This document shows, piece by piece, positions 50,824-60,430 of a stretch of 61,378 nt of DNA. The position numbers and the translations under genes are program-made. The notes beneath the pieces were generated by a model. It had not been told where the DNA came from. It saw only the letters and a list, made by a program, of their open reading frames with translations, and did not search any database. The stretch's first letter is position 1; every line of letters begins with the position of its first letter. The DNA lies in contig CAACVY010000001.1 of NCBI GenBank assembly GCA_900661335.1, positions 1 through 61,378 on the forward strand, read 5' to 3'. The DNA is from an uncultured bacterium (GTDB lineage Bacteria; Verrucomicrobiota; Kiritimatiellia; PWTM01).

Positions 50824-51661
50824 CACTTTGCGGCCTGCGGCGTCCAATCCTTTCGGAGGGCGCGTCGGTCAGCCTCCTGTTCTTCTTCGTGGCAGTCTTT
50901 CTTTCTTCCTGCGCACGGGCGAGGGCCGGCGGCCCGACACTAGGAACCTTCCCTAGCTCCCACAGTGGGTCCGCCGCACGCCAACCCGTGCGCTCAGCGA
51001 CTCGGTTCGTCCTCGCTTCCATCCGGGTTCGTCCCAATCCTCTTCGCCGCCCCCTGCAGCATGAACACTACCGAGGAGCGTGTCGCATCCGTTGGGTCAA
51101 GCCGCTCATTGGGCTCAGATTAGACTTGCGCTGACGCCCCAGTGGGTCGAACTGTCGCCGCGTGCCGATACTCCTCTTCCTCGCTCAACACGTAGTACGG
51201 CGCCTTGGCCAAATCCGCGCCACCGCCACGATCGATTTCGGATGCCTCTTCCGCCACGCAACCCGGTCCTACAGCACGCACACGGGCCGATTCGGTACAT
51301 ACCGCCGGCTCCAACATACGCACAAGGAGACACACCTACGGAGAAGGTAGCAGGTTCGACTCATGCAAACGGTAGTATCATTGGGCGAAGCCGCAGGCGC
51401 TGGGCGGCCAGTGAACCCCAATGACATCGGTCATCCTACGCCGGAGGACCTTCGCAGCTGACTCCGAGACGCCGTCGAGGGTGTCCGACACGTTCATGGA
51501 ACCATATTTACGTCGCGAACGGCGGCGACGAGACCTTTGGGCGCGTTCGGCGCGGAGCCCGGAAACTGGACCTCCATGGAACCCGAGCGGATCACGGCCG
51601 ACGAGGTTCTCGCGGGCCCAAGGGGCAGGTGAAACGAAAACTGATCGGCCAGCCAATCGTG

Positions 51662-51700
51662 GGGTTGCAACCCAGCAGTATTTTTGCGATAGTTGCAAAA
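51662..51700. promoter_or_regulatory. Paired TTGCAA-containing palindromes, candidate operator for the CAZyme cluster
   Basis: GGGTTGCAACCC (51662-51673, perfect 12-bp palindrome) and TTTTGC-N7-GCAAAA (51682-51700), 50-90 bp upstream of the GH43-like gene. Confidence 0.45.
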
Positions 51701-51749
51701 CTCGCTTGTTCCAGCTGCGGCGGGCGCGAGTGGGGTCAAATTGGAGCGA

Positions 51750-52973
51750 ATGCAAAAGGTTCAACCAAGGTCCTGGAAGTTTGTGGCGCGCGATCCAGGG
51801 GCGCGGGTCGTCCTACGGGATAGTCGCGCCGTGGGCGTGTGGTGGGCATGGGTGCTGCTCGCGGTTCTGTTGCCGTTGGCTCGTGGCGCTGACTCAGGCG
51901 CAGTGGGCGGTGCGACGAACGAGGAAGAGGAATGGAACTTGTACGCCCGGCTGCAGCCCGTGCCGCTGACGGGGAAGTTCGAGGACCCAGAGTACAACAT
52001 TTGGTGCGGCTCAGCCATTCGGGGAGAGGACGGACGGTACCATCTGTTTTATTCGCGTTGGCCTCGGCGGCTGGGACATCAGGCCTGGGTGACTCACTCC
52101 GAAGTGGCCCGGGCCGTCAGTGATTCTCCGTTTGGTCCGTGGAAACATCAGGAGGTCGTGTTGCCAGCTCGTGGCACGAATTTCTGGGATGGCTCGTGCA
52201 CGCACAACCCGACCGTGGTGCGGATCGGCGGGCGCTACTACCTTTACTACATGGGGAACTATGGCGACGGAGTGGTGGGGCGATCGTTGAATTGGACGCA
52301 TCGAAATCGGCAACGGATTGGCGTAGCCGTTGCGGATTCTCCCGAGGGTCCGTGGCAACGGTTCGACCGGCCGATTCTGGATGTCACGGACCGACCCGAC
52401 GCGCCGGATGCGCTGATGGTGTCCAACCCGAGCGTCACAGAGCGTCCGACGGGTGGCGTGCTCATGGTGTACAAGGCGGTGGGATTGGAGCGGCCGTTGC
52501 CGTTCGGCGGGCCGGTCGTGCACTTGGTCGCCACGGCGGAGAGTCCGCTGGGTCCGTTCACGAAGACCTACCGAAAAGTGTTCGGGGCGCCCGGGGTGAT
52601 GTTTGCGGCCGAGGACCCCTTCATTTGGTGGGACGGCCGGCGATATCGGGCGATCGTGAAGGACAACGCCGGCCATTTCACGAAACAAGGCTATTCGCTG
52701 GCGTTGTGGGAGTCGGACGATGGGTTGGAATGGCGCTTGGCAAAGTACCCGCTGGTTGCGAAGCCGGAGGTCGTTTGGGCGGACGGACGACGCCAAACGT
52801 TGACGGCGTTGGAGCGACCGCAGCTACTTTTCTCACAGGGCCGTCCGATCGCGTTGTTGTGTGCGGCCGCCGAGACTCGCGACCGTACTGGAAGCTTTAA
52901 TATCCAGATTCCGATTGCCCCGGTGCCCCGCGGTGTGAAGAACCAGATAGATCGCGGCGAAGTCGCTCCATGA
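51750..52973 (+). CDS. Glycoside hydrolase family 43-like five-bladed propeller protein, secreted
   Basis: EDPEYNIWCGSAIRGEDGRYHLFYSRWP; SCTHNPTVVRIGGRYYLYYMGNY; GPVVHLVATAESPLGPF; AAEDPFIWWDGRRYRAIVKDN. Confidence 0.8.
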   Translation: MQKVQPRSWKFVARDPGARVVLRDSRAVGVWWAWVLLAVLLPLARGADSGAVGGATNEEEEWNLYARLQPVPLTGKFEDPEYNIWCGSAIRGEDGRYHLFYSRWPRRLGHQAWVTHSEVARAVSDSPFGPWKHQEVVLPARGTNFWDGSCTHNPTVVRIGGRYYLYYMGNYGDGVVGRSLNWTHRNRQRIGVAVADSPEGPWQRFDRPILDVTDRPDAPDALMVSNPSVTERPTGGVLMVYKAVGLERPLPFGGPVVHLVATAESPLGPFTKTYRKVFGAPGVMFAAEDPFIWWDGRRYRAIVKDNAGHFTKQGYSLALWESDDGLEWRLAKYPLVAKPEVVWADGRRQTLTALERPQLLFSQGRPIALLCAAAETRDRTGSFNIQIPIAPVPRGVKNQIDRGEVAP

Positions 52974-53758
52974 ACCGCGGCAGTGTTCCTGCTTGGGTGG
53001 CGCTTGGGCTTTGGGTGGCGGTGTGCACGCAGGCCGCGCCGCCCTCGCCGACTTCCCAGTGGGCGCTGGTGTGGGCGGATGAATTCGATGGCTCGGAGGC
53101 GGATTTGGATCGCCGGTGGGAATCGCAAAACGGGCCCAGCACCCATATCCTCTGCAGCCGCTGGCGGGAGAATGTCTCGGTTTCGAATGGCCTGCTTCGC
53201 CTCGTGGCGCGAAAAGAACGCCGAGGCGGTCAGGATTGGGCCGCAGGATCCATTTGGACCCGCGAGAAGTTTTTGTACGGGTACTTCGAATGCCGGTACC
53301 GTTACGCTGGGGCCACGGGTTTGAACAACTCGTTTTGGCTGATGCCCGTGCGCGGCGAGGACATCGTCACGGGCAAATTCTTTGAGATCGACATCAACGA
53401 AGGTCACTACCCCAACCGCATCAACACGAATATCCACAACCATTCGGATATCATAGAGACCAACGGGCGCCGGCGACATCCAAGTTGGCCCCGTTCCTGG
53501 ACGATTCCCGACGCAGATTTTTCCAAGGAGTTTCAAGTGTTTGGGCTGTTGTGGAACGAGCGCGAATTGGTCTTTTTCCATAACGGGAAAGAGCTCCGTC
53601 GAGAGCCCAATCGCATTTGTCATAGTCCTGCCCGAGTGTGGCTAAGTTTGGCCGTGATCTCATGGGCCGGGCCGGTCACGGAAGCCAGCCACAATCAGGC
53701 GATGGAAGTGGATTATGTGCGCATTTACCGGATCCAGACTGGGAGCCGTGCAGATTGA
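52970..53758 (+). CDS. Glycoside hydrolase family 16-like protein, secreted
   Basis: Signal-like N-terminus; WADEFDGSEADLDRRW; catalytic ExDxxE as FFEIDINEGH; VWLSLAVISWAG; MEVDYVRIYR. 4-bp overlap with the GH43-like gene. Confidence 0.88.
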   Translation: MNRGSVPAWVALGLWVAVCTQAAPPSPTSQWALVWADEFDGSEADLDRRWESQNGPSTHILCSRWRENVSVSNGLLRLVARKERRGGQDWAAGSIWTREKFLYGYFECRYRYAGATGLNNSFWLMPVRGEDIVTGKFFEIDINEGHYPNRINTNIHNHSDIIETNGRRRHPSWPRSWTIPDADFSKEFQVFGLLWNERELVFFHNGKELRREPNRICHSPARVWLSLAVISWAGPVTEASHNQAMEVDYVRIYRIQTGSRAD

Positions 53759-53888
53759 TATTGCGTGCGACTGTGCACGGGGGCGAAATTGTGTGTAGAG
53801 AGCGCCACGCAAAGAGACGAGTAGACTGATGGGGCATTCACTGGAGGCCGTGGATCATTCAGCGAGGGACGCAGCAGAGGTTATGGCG

Positions 53889-56504
53889 ATGATACGGCGG
53901 ATCATTGGCAGTGGTGTGTGGGTAGCGCTGAATCTCCTTACGAGCACCGCGTGGGTGGATGAAGTCCCGGCCTCTTATGAAGTGGTGTGGGACAGCCCGA
54001 GCGAGAACCCACGGGGGTCCATGCCCCTGGGCAACGGCAACGTAGGGCTCAATGTATGGGCCTTGCGCAATGGAGCCGTGCATCTGTTGATCAGCAAGAC
54101 GGACGCCTGGGACGAGAACGCGCGCTTGGTGAAGGTGGGGCAAGTCGTGGTTCGATTTCCGCCGGAATGTTTTGCTCGGGCCTTCCGCCAGCAACTCGAC
54201 GTGCGTACAGCGACGGTCCGAATTGCGACGGAATACGAGGGCCGTCCCACAGAGATCCGCATTTGGGTAGATGCGTTACATCCCGTCATTCACGTGGATG
54301 CGGAAATCCCTGCCACGGCCACAATCGAACTGTGGCGAACGAATCGCAGCCCGATCGCGTTGCAGTGTAGTGACATCCTCCATCGAGCGCCCGCCGCGTA
54401 TGCTGAACCGCAATGGGCGGAACCCGATACAATCTGTACGGGATGGACAGACCGCATTGGTTGGTTCCACCACAACGCGCGATCGCTCGGGTTCGAGCTG
54501 ACGCGCATACAACAGGGCCTGACTGGCTTTCCGCAAGAAGATCCGCTCCTTCACCGGACCTTCGGTGCGATCGTTACGGCTCAGTCTGGGCAGCGGTTGG
54601 ATGACGCGCGCTTACAATCGCGCCACGGCTTTCAGATCCATGTCCTGACGCTTCAACCCGCGTCACCGGCGCAGTGGGTCGCGGCGATGAACGATGTGAT
54701 CCGGGACGACGCTCGGTCGGACTATACGGCCCACACAAACTGGTGGGCAGAGTTCTGGTCCCGTAGTTGGATCCACGCCCGTCGCAGTCGGGGCACGGCC
54801 TCCCTAAGCATCCTGGACAATGGTCTTCCTTTTCAAGTCGGGCGGGATCAAAAGGGTGAAAACCGTTTTGCGGGCGAACTGCGGGAGGTCCGCATCCAAA
54901 CCAACACCGCGGGGCGCTTGGTCATCGAGGCCCGTGCGCGGCCAGCGGCGCGAGAGACGGGCAGGATCGTGGACAAAATCACTCCGGGCGGGCGAGATGG
55001 CTTTCTCCTGGATGCCTATCCCGGGAACTCGCTACGACTCATTGCGGGCGGCCATGTATGGGTGACCAACGGCGTGTTGCCGGCCAACCGTTGGGCACAA
55101 ATTCGGGTGGAGGGCAACGACTGGGGTTGGCGCGTGGAGTTGAACGGGCAAGTCCTGGTTGAGTTGGACGGGGCCCACGTTGCCGACGACGCGGCGCTGA
55201 TCAGTCACCGGTATGCCCTGCAAAGGTTCATTACGGCGTGTGCAGGTCGGGGGGCCTATCCGATCAAATTCAATGGATCCATTTTTACGGTCGCTCCGGA
55301 CCAGAATCGCGATCACGATTTTCGCCGATGGGGTCCTGGGTATTGGTGGCAAAACACGCGGCTGCCTTATTACCCCATGTGTGCGGCGGGAGATGTGGAT
55401 CTGATGCGTCCCCTCTTCCGGATGTATGCCGAGGAGCTGGTGCCGTTGTGTCGCTACCGAACACGGCTGTACTGCGGGCACGAGGGTATTTTTTATCCGG
55501 AGTGCATCTATTTCTGGGGGGCGATCTTCCCTGAGGTGTATGGTTGGACGCCGTTCGAACAGCGGGCAGACAAACTTCAAGAGTCCGGTTATCACAAGTG
55601 GGAGTGGGTGGGAGGACTGGAGCTGGCCTGGCTATTGCTGGACTACTACGACTACACATTGGATCGGGACTATTTTCAGCGCGTCGTATGGCCCGTGGCG
55701 CGAGAGGTTCTTTCGTTCTTCGATCAGCACTATCCCGACGGCCCTGATGGCCGGATGCGGATGCACCCGGCCCAGGCATGCGAAACGTGGTGGGACTGCA
55801 CAAACCCGATGCCGGAACTGGCTGGGTGCATCGCGGTGTCCGAGCGCCTGCTGGGAATGCCGGAGTTGAGCAGTGCGGATCGCCAGTTTCTATCGCGGTT
55901 CCGGGCGCGGTTGCCTCCATTGCCGGTCCGGCAAGTGAATGGAGAGACCGCGTTGGCTCCCGCCGCGGAGTTTGCCAACAAGCGGAACATCGAGAATCCG
56001 GAACTGTACGCAGTGTTTCCGTTCCGACTCATCGCTATCGGCCGACCGAACACCGAATGGGGATGGGCCGCGTTGCGGCATCGTTGGGACCGTGGACACT
56101 CCGGTTGGCGCCAAGACGACATCTTCATGGCCTATCTAGGCTTAGCGGAGGATGCACGGCGGAACTTGGTCGCGCGCGCTCGCCATCACGATCCGCAAGA
56201 ACGTTTCCCTGCATTTTGGGGCCCGAACTATGACTGGACCCCCGACCAATGCCATGGGGGTGTGCTGATGAAGGCATTTCAGTCCATGTTGCTACAAACC
56301 GATGGACGCCGAATCTACCTGCTTCCAGCATGGCCAGCAGACTGGGACGCCGACTTCAAGCTTCACGCGCCTTACCGCACAGTGGTCGAGGGTAAAGTTC
56401 GAAACGGACGGTTGACCGATCTTCGGGTCACGCCACCGGAACGCCGAGCGGACATCGTCATTTGGCCTGAAGTCGTCGGGAGTGGACGGTCGGCGACGCC
56501 TTGA
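53889..56504 (+). CDS. DUF5703 / GH95-like (alpha/alpha)6-barrel glycosidase with internal LamG-like domain
   Basis: YEVVWDSPSENPRGSMPLGNGNVGLNVWALRNGAVHLLISKTDAWDENARLVKVGQV; YALQRFITACAGRGAYPIKFNGSIFTV; internal beta-rich segment FAGELREVRIQTNTAGRLVIEARARP.... Confidence 0.82.
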   Translation: MIRRIIGSGVWVALNLLTSTAWVDEVPASYEVVWDSPSENPRGSMPLGNGNVGLNVWALRNGAVHLLISKTDAWDENARLVKVGQVVVRFPPECFARAFRQQLDVRTATVRIATEYEGRPTEIRIWVDALHPVIHVDAEIPATATIELWRTNRSPIALQCSDILHRAPAAYAEPQWAEPDTICTGWTDRIGWFHHNARSLGFELTRIQQGLTGFPQEDPLLHRTFGAIVTAQSGQRLDDARLQSRHGFQIHVLTLQPASPAQWVAAMNDVIRDDARSDYTAHTNWWAEFWSRSWIHARRSRGTASLSILDNGLPFQVGRDQKGENRFAGELREVRIQTNTAGRLVIEARARPAARETGRIVDKITPGGRDGFLLDAYPGNSLRLIAGGHVWVTNGVLPANRWAQIRVEGNDWGWRVELNGQVLVELDGAHVADDAALISHRYALQRFITACAGRGAYPIKFNGSIFTVAPDQNRDHDFRRWGPGYWWQNTRLPYYPMCAAGDVDLMRPLFRMYAEELVPLCRYRTRLYCGHEGIFYPECIYFWGAIFPEVYGWTPFEQRADKLQESGYHKWEWVGGLELAWLLLDYYDYTLDRDYFQRVVWPVAREVLSFFDQHYPDGPDGRMRMHPAQACETWWDCTNPMPELAGCIAVSERLLGMPELSSADRQFLSRFRARLPPLPVRQVNGETALAPAAEFANKRNIENPELYAVFPFRLIAIGRPNTEWGWAALRHRWDRGHSGWRQDDIFMAYLGLAEDARRNLVARARHHDPQERFPAFWGPNYDWTPDQCHGGVLMKAFQSMLLQTDGRRIYLLPAWPADWDADFKLHAPYRTVVEGKVRNGRLTDLRVTPPERRADIVIWPEVVGSGRSATP

Positions 56505-56758
56505 AGAATCGGTTCGAAACGCGGAACAGCGCGCCCACGCATCGCAGGGGGCTGGGACTGTGGAACCATTCCGAGGCGGGGCGCGACGGTGCGCGAGACG
56601 CCAGTGAACTACGTGCGCATGGGTGGCGGCCTTAGGGGCCTGCTTTGAAATGGGTTCTCCTGTGGGGCGAATTCGAGAGTGGCCCGGGATGTCGTGCAGG
56701 ATCGGACTCGAGGCGAGCATGGGGACCGCGTGGCCTGCCGATGCGGTCGTTTGTAGAA

Positions 56759-58111
56759 TCAGTAGGTGTACACGCTGCCGCCGATGAATTCCCGGATAAT
56801 CGAATTGGCGGGGATGCACGAGTCGTCGTGGACCTCGCGCAAAGGTTCCAACCACTCGGCTAGACGTTTGGCCCGCAGGTAGGCATCCTGCCGTCGGGGG
56901 TCGTCGCGGCAAAGCTTCATGGCTTCGGGCAGGAACGTGATGACACGCGGCTTGAGAATCGACAACTCGTGGGGCAACGCGCTGTTGAGGATGTAATCCG
57001 CGGTGTTGATGTAGGGGATGATGTACTTGAGCTCACTGGTTCGCACGTAGTGCCAATGGGTGATGGTCTGAACTGGCGCGTGGTTCCGTTGCCGGGCATC
57101 GCGGACCATGCGGCGCATCATCCGCAGGTCGGCCCAGCGCAAAAACACGCCATACCCGTTGCGAACTTGCTCGAGGGTTTCGATGTACAGACGAAACTTC
57201 TGATGGTCGGGTACTGCGGCCGTGAGCGGCCCGTAAAGTCCATGCAGGCTGTCGACGAGGAGAATCTCGTCCTTGCCCAGTTGCATAGGATGGACATCCA
57301 AGGTCCGCCGCCCGGTCTGGAAGTCATAGTGCGGGGTGCGAATGGGCCGCCCTTCCAGCAGCGCAGCCAGGTCGCGGTTGATTCGCTCGATGTCTAAGGC
57401 GTTGGGAGTTTCGTAGTCGTAGTCACCGTACTCGTCGCGGGGGTGGTTTTCTAGGTCAAAAAAGTAGTGGTCGAGATTGATCGGCACTAGGCGAAGCCCG
57501 AGCTCCCGCAGGTATTCCGACAGCCGCATCGTCGTGGTCGTTTTCCCCGACGACGAGGGGCCTGCAATGATGACCAGTCGTACGGTCCCTTGCCGTTCGC
57601 GGATTCGCTCGGCCGCTACGCGAAGATCTCGGTCGAAGCGAGCCTCCGCCTCGCGGACCAGTTCCGGGAAGCGACCCGACTCGACCCACTCGTTGAGGTG
57701 GTCGATGGTGTCGCACCGGTGGTCAAGGTTCCAGAGGAGAACCTCATAAATGATCCGGTACGGGATGTTATCGGTGGCTTCAACCCGCCTTGCTCGTGCG
57801 TCACGAAGCCGTGCCCGCTCGTGCCGATAGATGATGTATGCGCGGGCGACCTCGGGGTAACCGGAGTCCATGAGGATACGCTCGACGATGTCTTGGATGT
57901 CCTCGACGGTAGGCGGCGTGGAGCCGTAGGCCTGAACCAGCCAGGCTTCCACCTTTTCGGCGAGTCGTTCGGCCTCCTCGCGGCTGCCTTGGCGCAGAGA
58001 TGCGAACGCTTTGAGAATCGCGACGACGATTCGCTCGCGATCGTAGGGCACCGCCGTGCCGTCCCGCTTGATGACAGTTCGGGGGGCGGTCGGTGGATGA
58101 TCCGGCGGCAT
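56759..58111 (-). CDS. ATP-cone domain fused to a uridine kinase-like P-loop kinase
   Basis: N-terminus TVIKRDGTAVPYDRERIVVAILKAF...VEDIQDIVERILMDSGYPEVARAYIIYRHERARLRD (ATP-cone); VIIAGPSSSGKTTTTMRLSEYLRELGLRLVPINLDHYFFD...DYDYETPNALDIERINRDLAALLEGRPIRTPHYDFQTGRR (Udk-like). Confidence 0.88.
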   Translation of the reverse strand: MPPDHPPTAPRTVIKRDGTAVPYDRERIVVAILKAFASLRQGSREEAERLAEKVEAWLVQAYGSTPPTVEDIQDIVERILMDSGYPEVARAYIIYRHERARLRDARARRVEATDNIPYRIIYEVLLWNLDHRCDTIDHLNEWVESGRFPELVREAEARFDRDLRVAAERIRERQGTVRLVIIAGPSSSGKTTTTMRLSEYLRELGLRLVPINLDHYFFDLENHPRDEYGDYDYETPNALDIERINRDLAALLEGRPIRTPHYDFQTGRRTLDVHPMQLGKDEILLVDSLHGLYGPLTAAVPDHQKFRLYIETLEQVRNGYGVFLRWADLRMMRRMVRDARQRNHAPVQTITHWHYVRTSELKYIIPYINTADYILNSALPHELSILKPRVITFLPEAMKLCRDDPRRQDAYLRAKRLAEWLEPLREVHDDSCIPANSIIREFIGGSVYTY

Positions 58112-58113
58112 GG

Positions 58114-59982
58114 TTAGTACAGGGTCTCTGCAAATCCCTCGAGCTTCTTGATCCGGCTCGGATGCCGAAGCTTCCGCAGCGCCTTGGCCTCGATTTGGCG
58201 GATCCGCTCACGGGTTACTTTGAAGCGGCGTCCCACTTCCTCCAAGGTCCGGGAGTAACCGTCCACGAGGCCGAACCGAAGCTTCAATACCTCTTGTTCG
58301 CGTTCCGTCAGCGTTTGAAGCACCTCGCGCAATCGCTCCTTGAGCATGGACTGCCCGGCGGCATCCGCGGGATCCTCCACGCTCGTATCCGCGATGAAAT
58401 CGCCGAAGGTCGTATCATCGCTGTCGCCAACTGGGTTGTGGAGGGAAATGGGCTGCTGTGCCATTTTGAGAATGCTCCGCACCCTCTCCACGGGCATGTT
58501 CATCTCCTCGGCGAGTTCCTCCGTGGTGGGTTCGCGCCCGAACTCTTGCTGCAACTGCTTCTGCACACGCATCAGCTTGTTGATCGTTTCGATCATGTGC
58601 ACCGGGATGCGGATTATGCGGGCCTGGTCGGCAATGGAACGTGTGATGGCTTGGCGAATCCACCACGTGGCGTAGGTGCTGAATTTGTAGCCGCGCCGCC
58701 ACTCGAATTTTTCGACCGCTTTCATCAATCCCATGTTGCCTTCTTGGATGAGATCCAAGAACGACAGACCACGGTTGGTGTACTTCTTGGCAATGCTGAT
58801 GACCAGCCGCAGGTTGGCTTCTACCATATCCGACTTGGCTCGCAGGGCCTTGCGCATCCACGACTTGAGCTCTTGATAGCGCGCTTCGAACTCTCCAACG
58901 GGCACCAAAGCATCGCGGGCGATTTCCGTCAGTTTTTGCTCCGCCTCCGCACGCCGAGCGGCCGCCGCTCGACCGGTCAAGCCATCCCGGCCGTCGTAGG
59001 CGCGACGGGCCATTCGGAACTGCTGGTAGACCTCGTCCGCGATGGCCATGCTGTCCTCGATCGCTTTTTGCTTGAAGCAGAGCTTCTCCAATAGATCCGA
59101 CATCTGCCGGCGAGCCTGCTCGAATGCTTTCCGGCGCTGTTCGTACGCGGGCCGCTTCGGATCCGTTCGTTGCCACGCGTCGAACCGCTCCAAGGCCACC
59201 TTGTGGGCGCGTCGAATTTCGGAGCAGAGCCGCGGCAGCGATTTCAGGTACTTGTCCCGTCTGGGCGCCAGCTTGTCGTTCACCACTCGGTCGAACCGTT
59301 CGCGGGAGCTCAAGAGCCGTTCCGCGATGCCGAGAAAAGCTCGAACGGCAAAGCCGAACGCGAGGAAACACTTCCGCGCCTGGAGCTCGGACTCCTCGAT
59401 CCGCTTGGAAATTTCCACCTCCTGTTCGCGCGTGAGCAACGGCACCTGGCCCATCTGCTTGAGGTACATGCGGACTGGATCGTCGAGGACGTCCACCTTT
59501 TCAGCGCTGCGCGCACGGGTTTCCTCGATCTGCGACTTGTATTTGTCCACCTCCGCCGCGTCGATGATATCGATGTCCATCCCCCGCAGCATGATCAGAA
59601 TGCTGTCGAGCTCGGCGGGACTGATGCAGCTTTCGGGCAACGCGTCGTTAATGTCGTCGTAGGTCAAGTATCCTTGCTCGCTAGCCAACGCGATCAACTC
59701 GCGCAATTTGAGATTGCGAGTTTCGCGGTCCATCCGTCCGACTTGCGAGGATGCGGTGCTGTTGCGGATATCGGCGGAGGTTGGCCGCGGGCGGTCGGCA
59801 TTCAGGGCCGCCTCCGAATTTGGTGCGGGTGCCGCCGGCGTGGGTTCCGGCGCGGGGGCCGGCGGCTCGCGATGCGCCGCGCGCGCTGGGACGCGCGCCT
59901 TCGATCGCGCCGCGGCGGAAGTGGTGCGTTTCGATGTACGAGTACGCTTCGACTGCTTTTCGCGTTTCGCCTTGGTCGCCAT
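58114..59982 (-). CDS. rpoD: RNA polymerase sigma factor RpoD (sigma-70)
   Basis: [123 protein letters not shown]. Confidence 0.98.
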   Translation of the reverse strand: MATKAKREKQSKRTRTSKRTTSAAARSKARVPARAAHREPPAPAPEPTPAAPAPNSEAALNADRPRPTSADIRNSTASSQVGRMDRETRNLKLRELIALASEQGYLTYDDINDALPESCISPAELDSILIMLRGMDIDIIDAAEVDKYKSQIEETRARSAEKVDVLDDPVRMYLKQMGQVPLLTREQEVEISKRIEESELQARKCFLAFGFAVRAFLGIAERLLSSRERFDRVVNDKLAPRRDKYLKSLPRLCSEIRRAHKVALERFDAWQRTDPKRPAYEQRRKAFEQARRQMSDLLEKLCFKQKAIEDSMAIADEVYQQFRMARRAYDGRDGLTGRAAAARRAEAEQKLTEIARDALVPVGEFEARYQELKSWMRKALRAKSDMVEANLRLVISIAKKYTNRGLSFLDLIQEGNMGLMKAVEKFEWRRGYKFSTYATWWIRQAITRSIADQARIIRIPVHMIETINKLMRVQKQLQQEFGREPTTEELAEEMNMPVERVRSILKMAQQPISLHNPVGDSDDTTFGDFIADTSVEDPADAAGQSMLKERLREVLQTLTEREQEVLKLRFGLVDGYSRTLEEVGRRFKVTRERIRQIEAKALRKLRHPSRIKKLEGFAETLY

Positions 59983-60030
59983 GCGTGGATCTACCTCAAT
60001 GGGTTACAGGTTACTAGGCCATAAAGACCC

Positions 60031-60036
60031 ATTATA
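60031..60036 (-). promoter_or_regulatory. Putative -10 box (TATAAT) for rpoD
   Basis: Consensus TATAAT on the minus strand about 50 bp upstream of the rpoD start; no good -35 at standard spacing. Confidence 0.35.
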
Positions 60037-60430
60037 CCGTGCGCGTCAATATACCGATGGCGGTCATGGGTGTCAAATGAACTTGCGAACGCGTTCCACG
60101 CGACGCGGGAACTTGACCTTCGTGCCCAGAGTTTTCGGACAGTGGCCGATCCAATGCGACCGCGGGTTCGTCGCGGCGAATCATTCGGAGCACTCGACAC
60201 GTCGGTCTGTCGTGGTGTTGAAGGCTTTGTCGAAGCCGGGCGGGTACGGGCTGGCGTGGCATCGGAGCCGGATTCCGTCGAAGTTCGCCATCTTCCTGAG
60301 ACTTGTTCCAGCTGGACGCATTCGAAGCGTCGTGCGATCGAGTGCCCGAACGCGGGAGTGTGGAGCAACTTTGTGGCGAGGCTGAGGGTTGGTTGCTTCG
60401 CAGGTGCTGTGGGTGAATGTGCGGACTAAG

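Noticed and set aside
60090-60116. ACGCGTTCCACGCGACGCG, partly matching the 18742 element (reverse complement ACGCGTTCCACCGCG)
   Set aside because: Short match to GC-rich sequence, lacks the outer repeat and second hairpin; may be chance.
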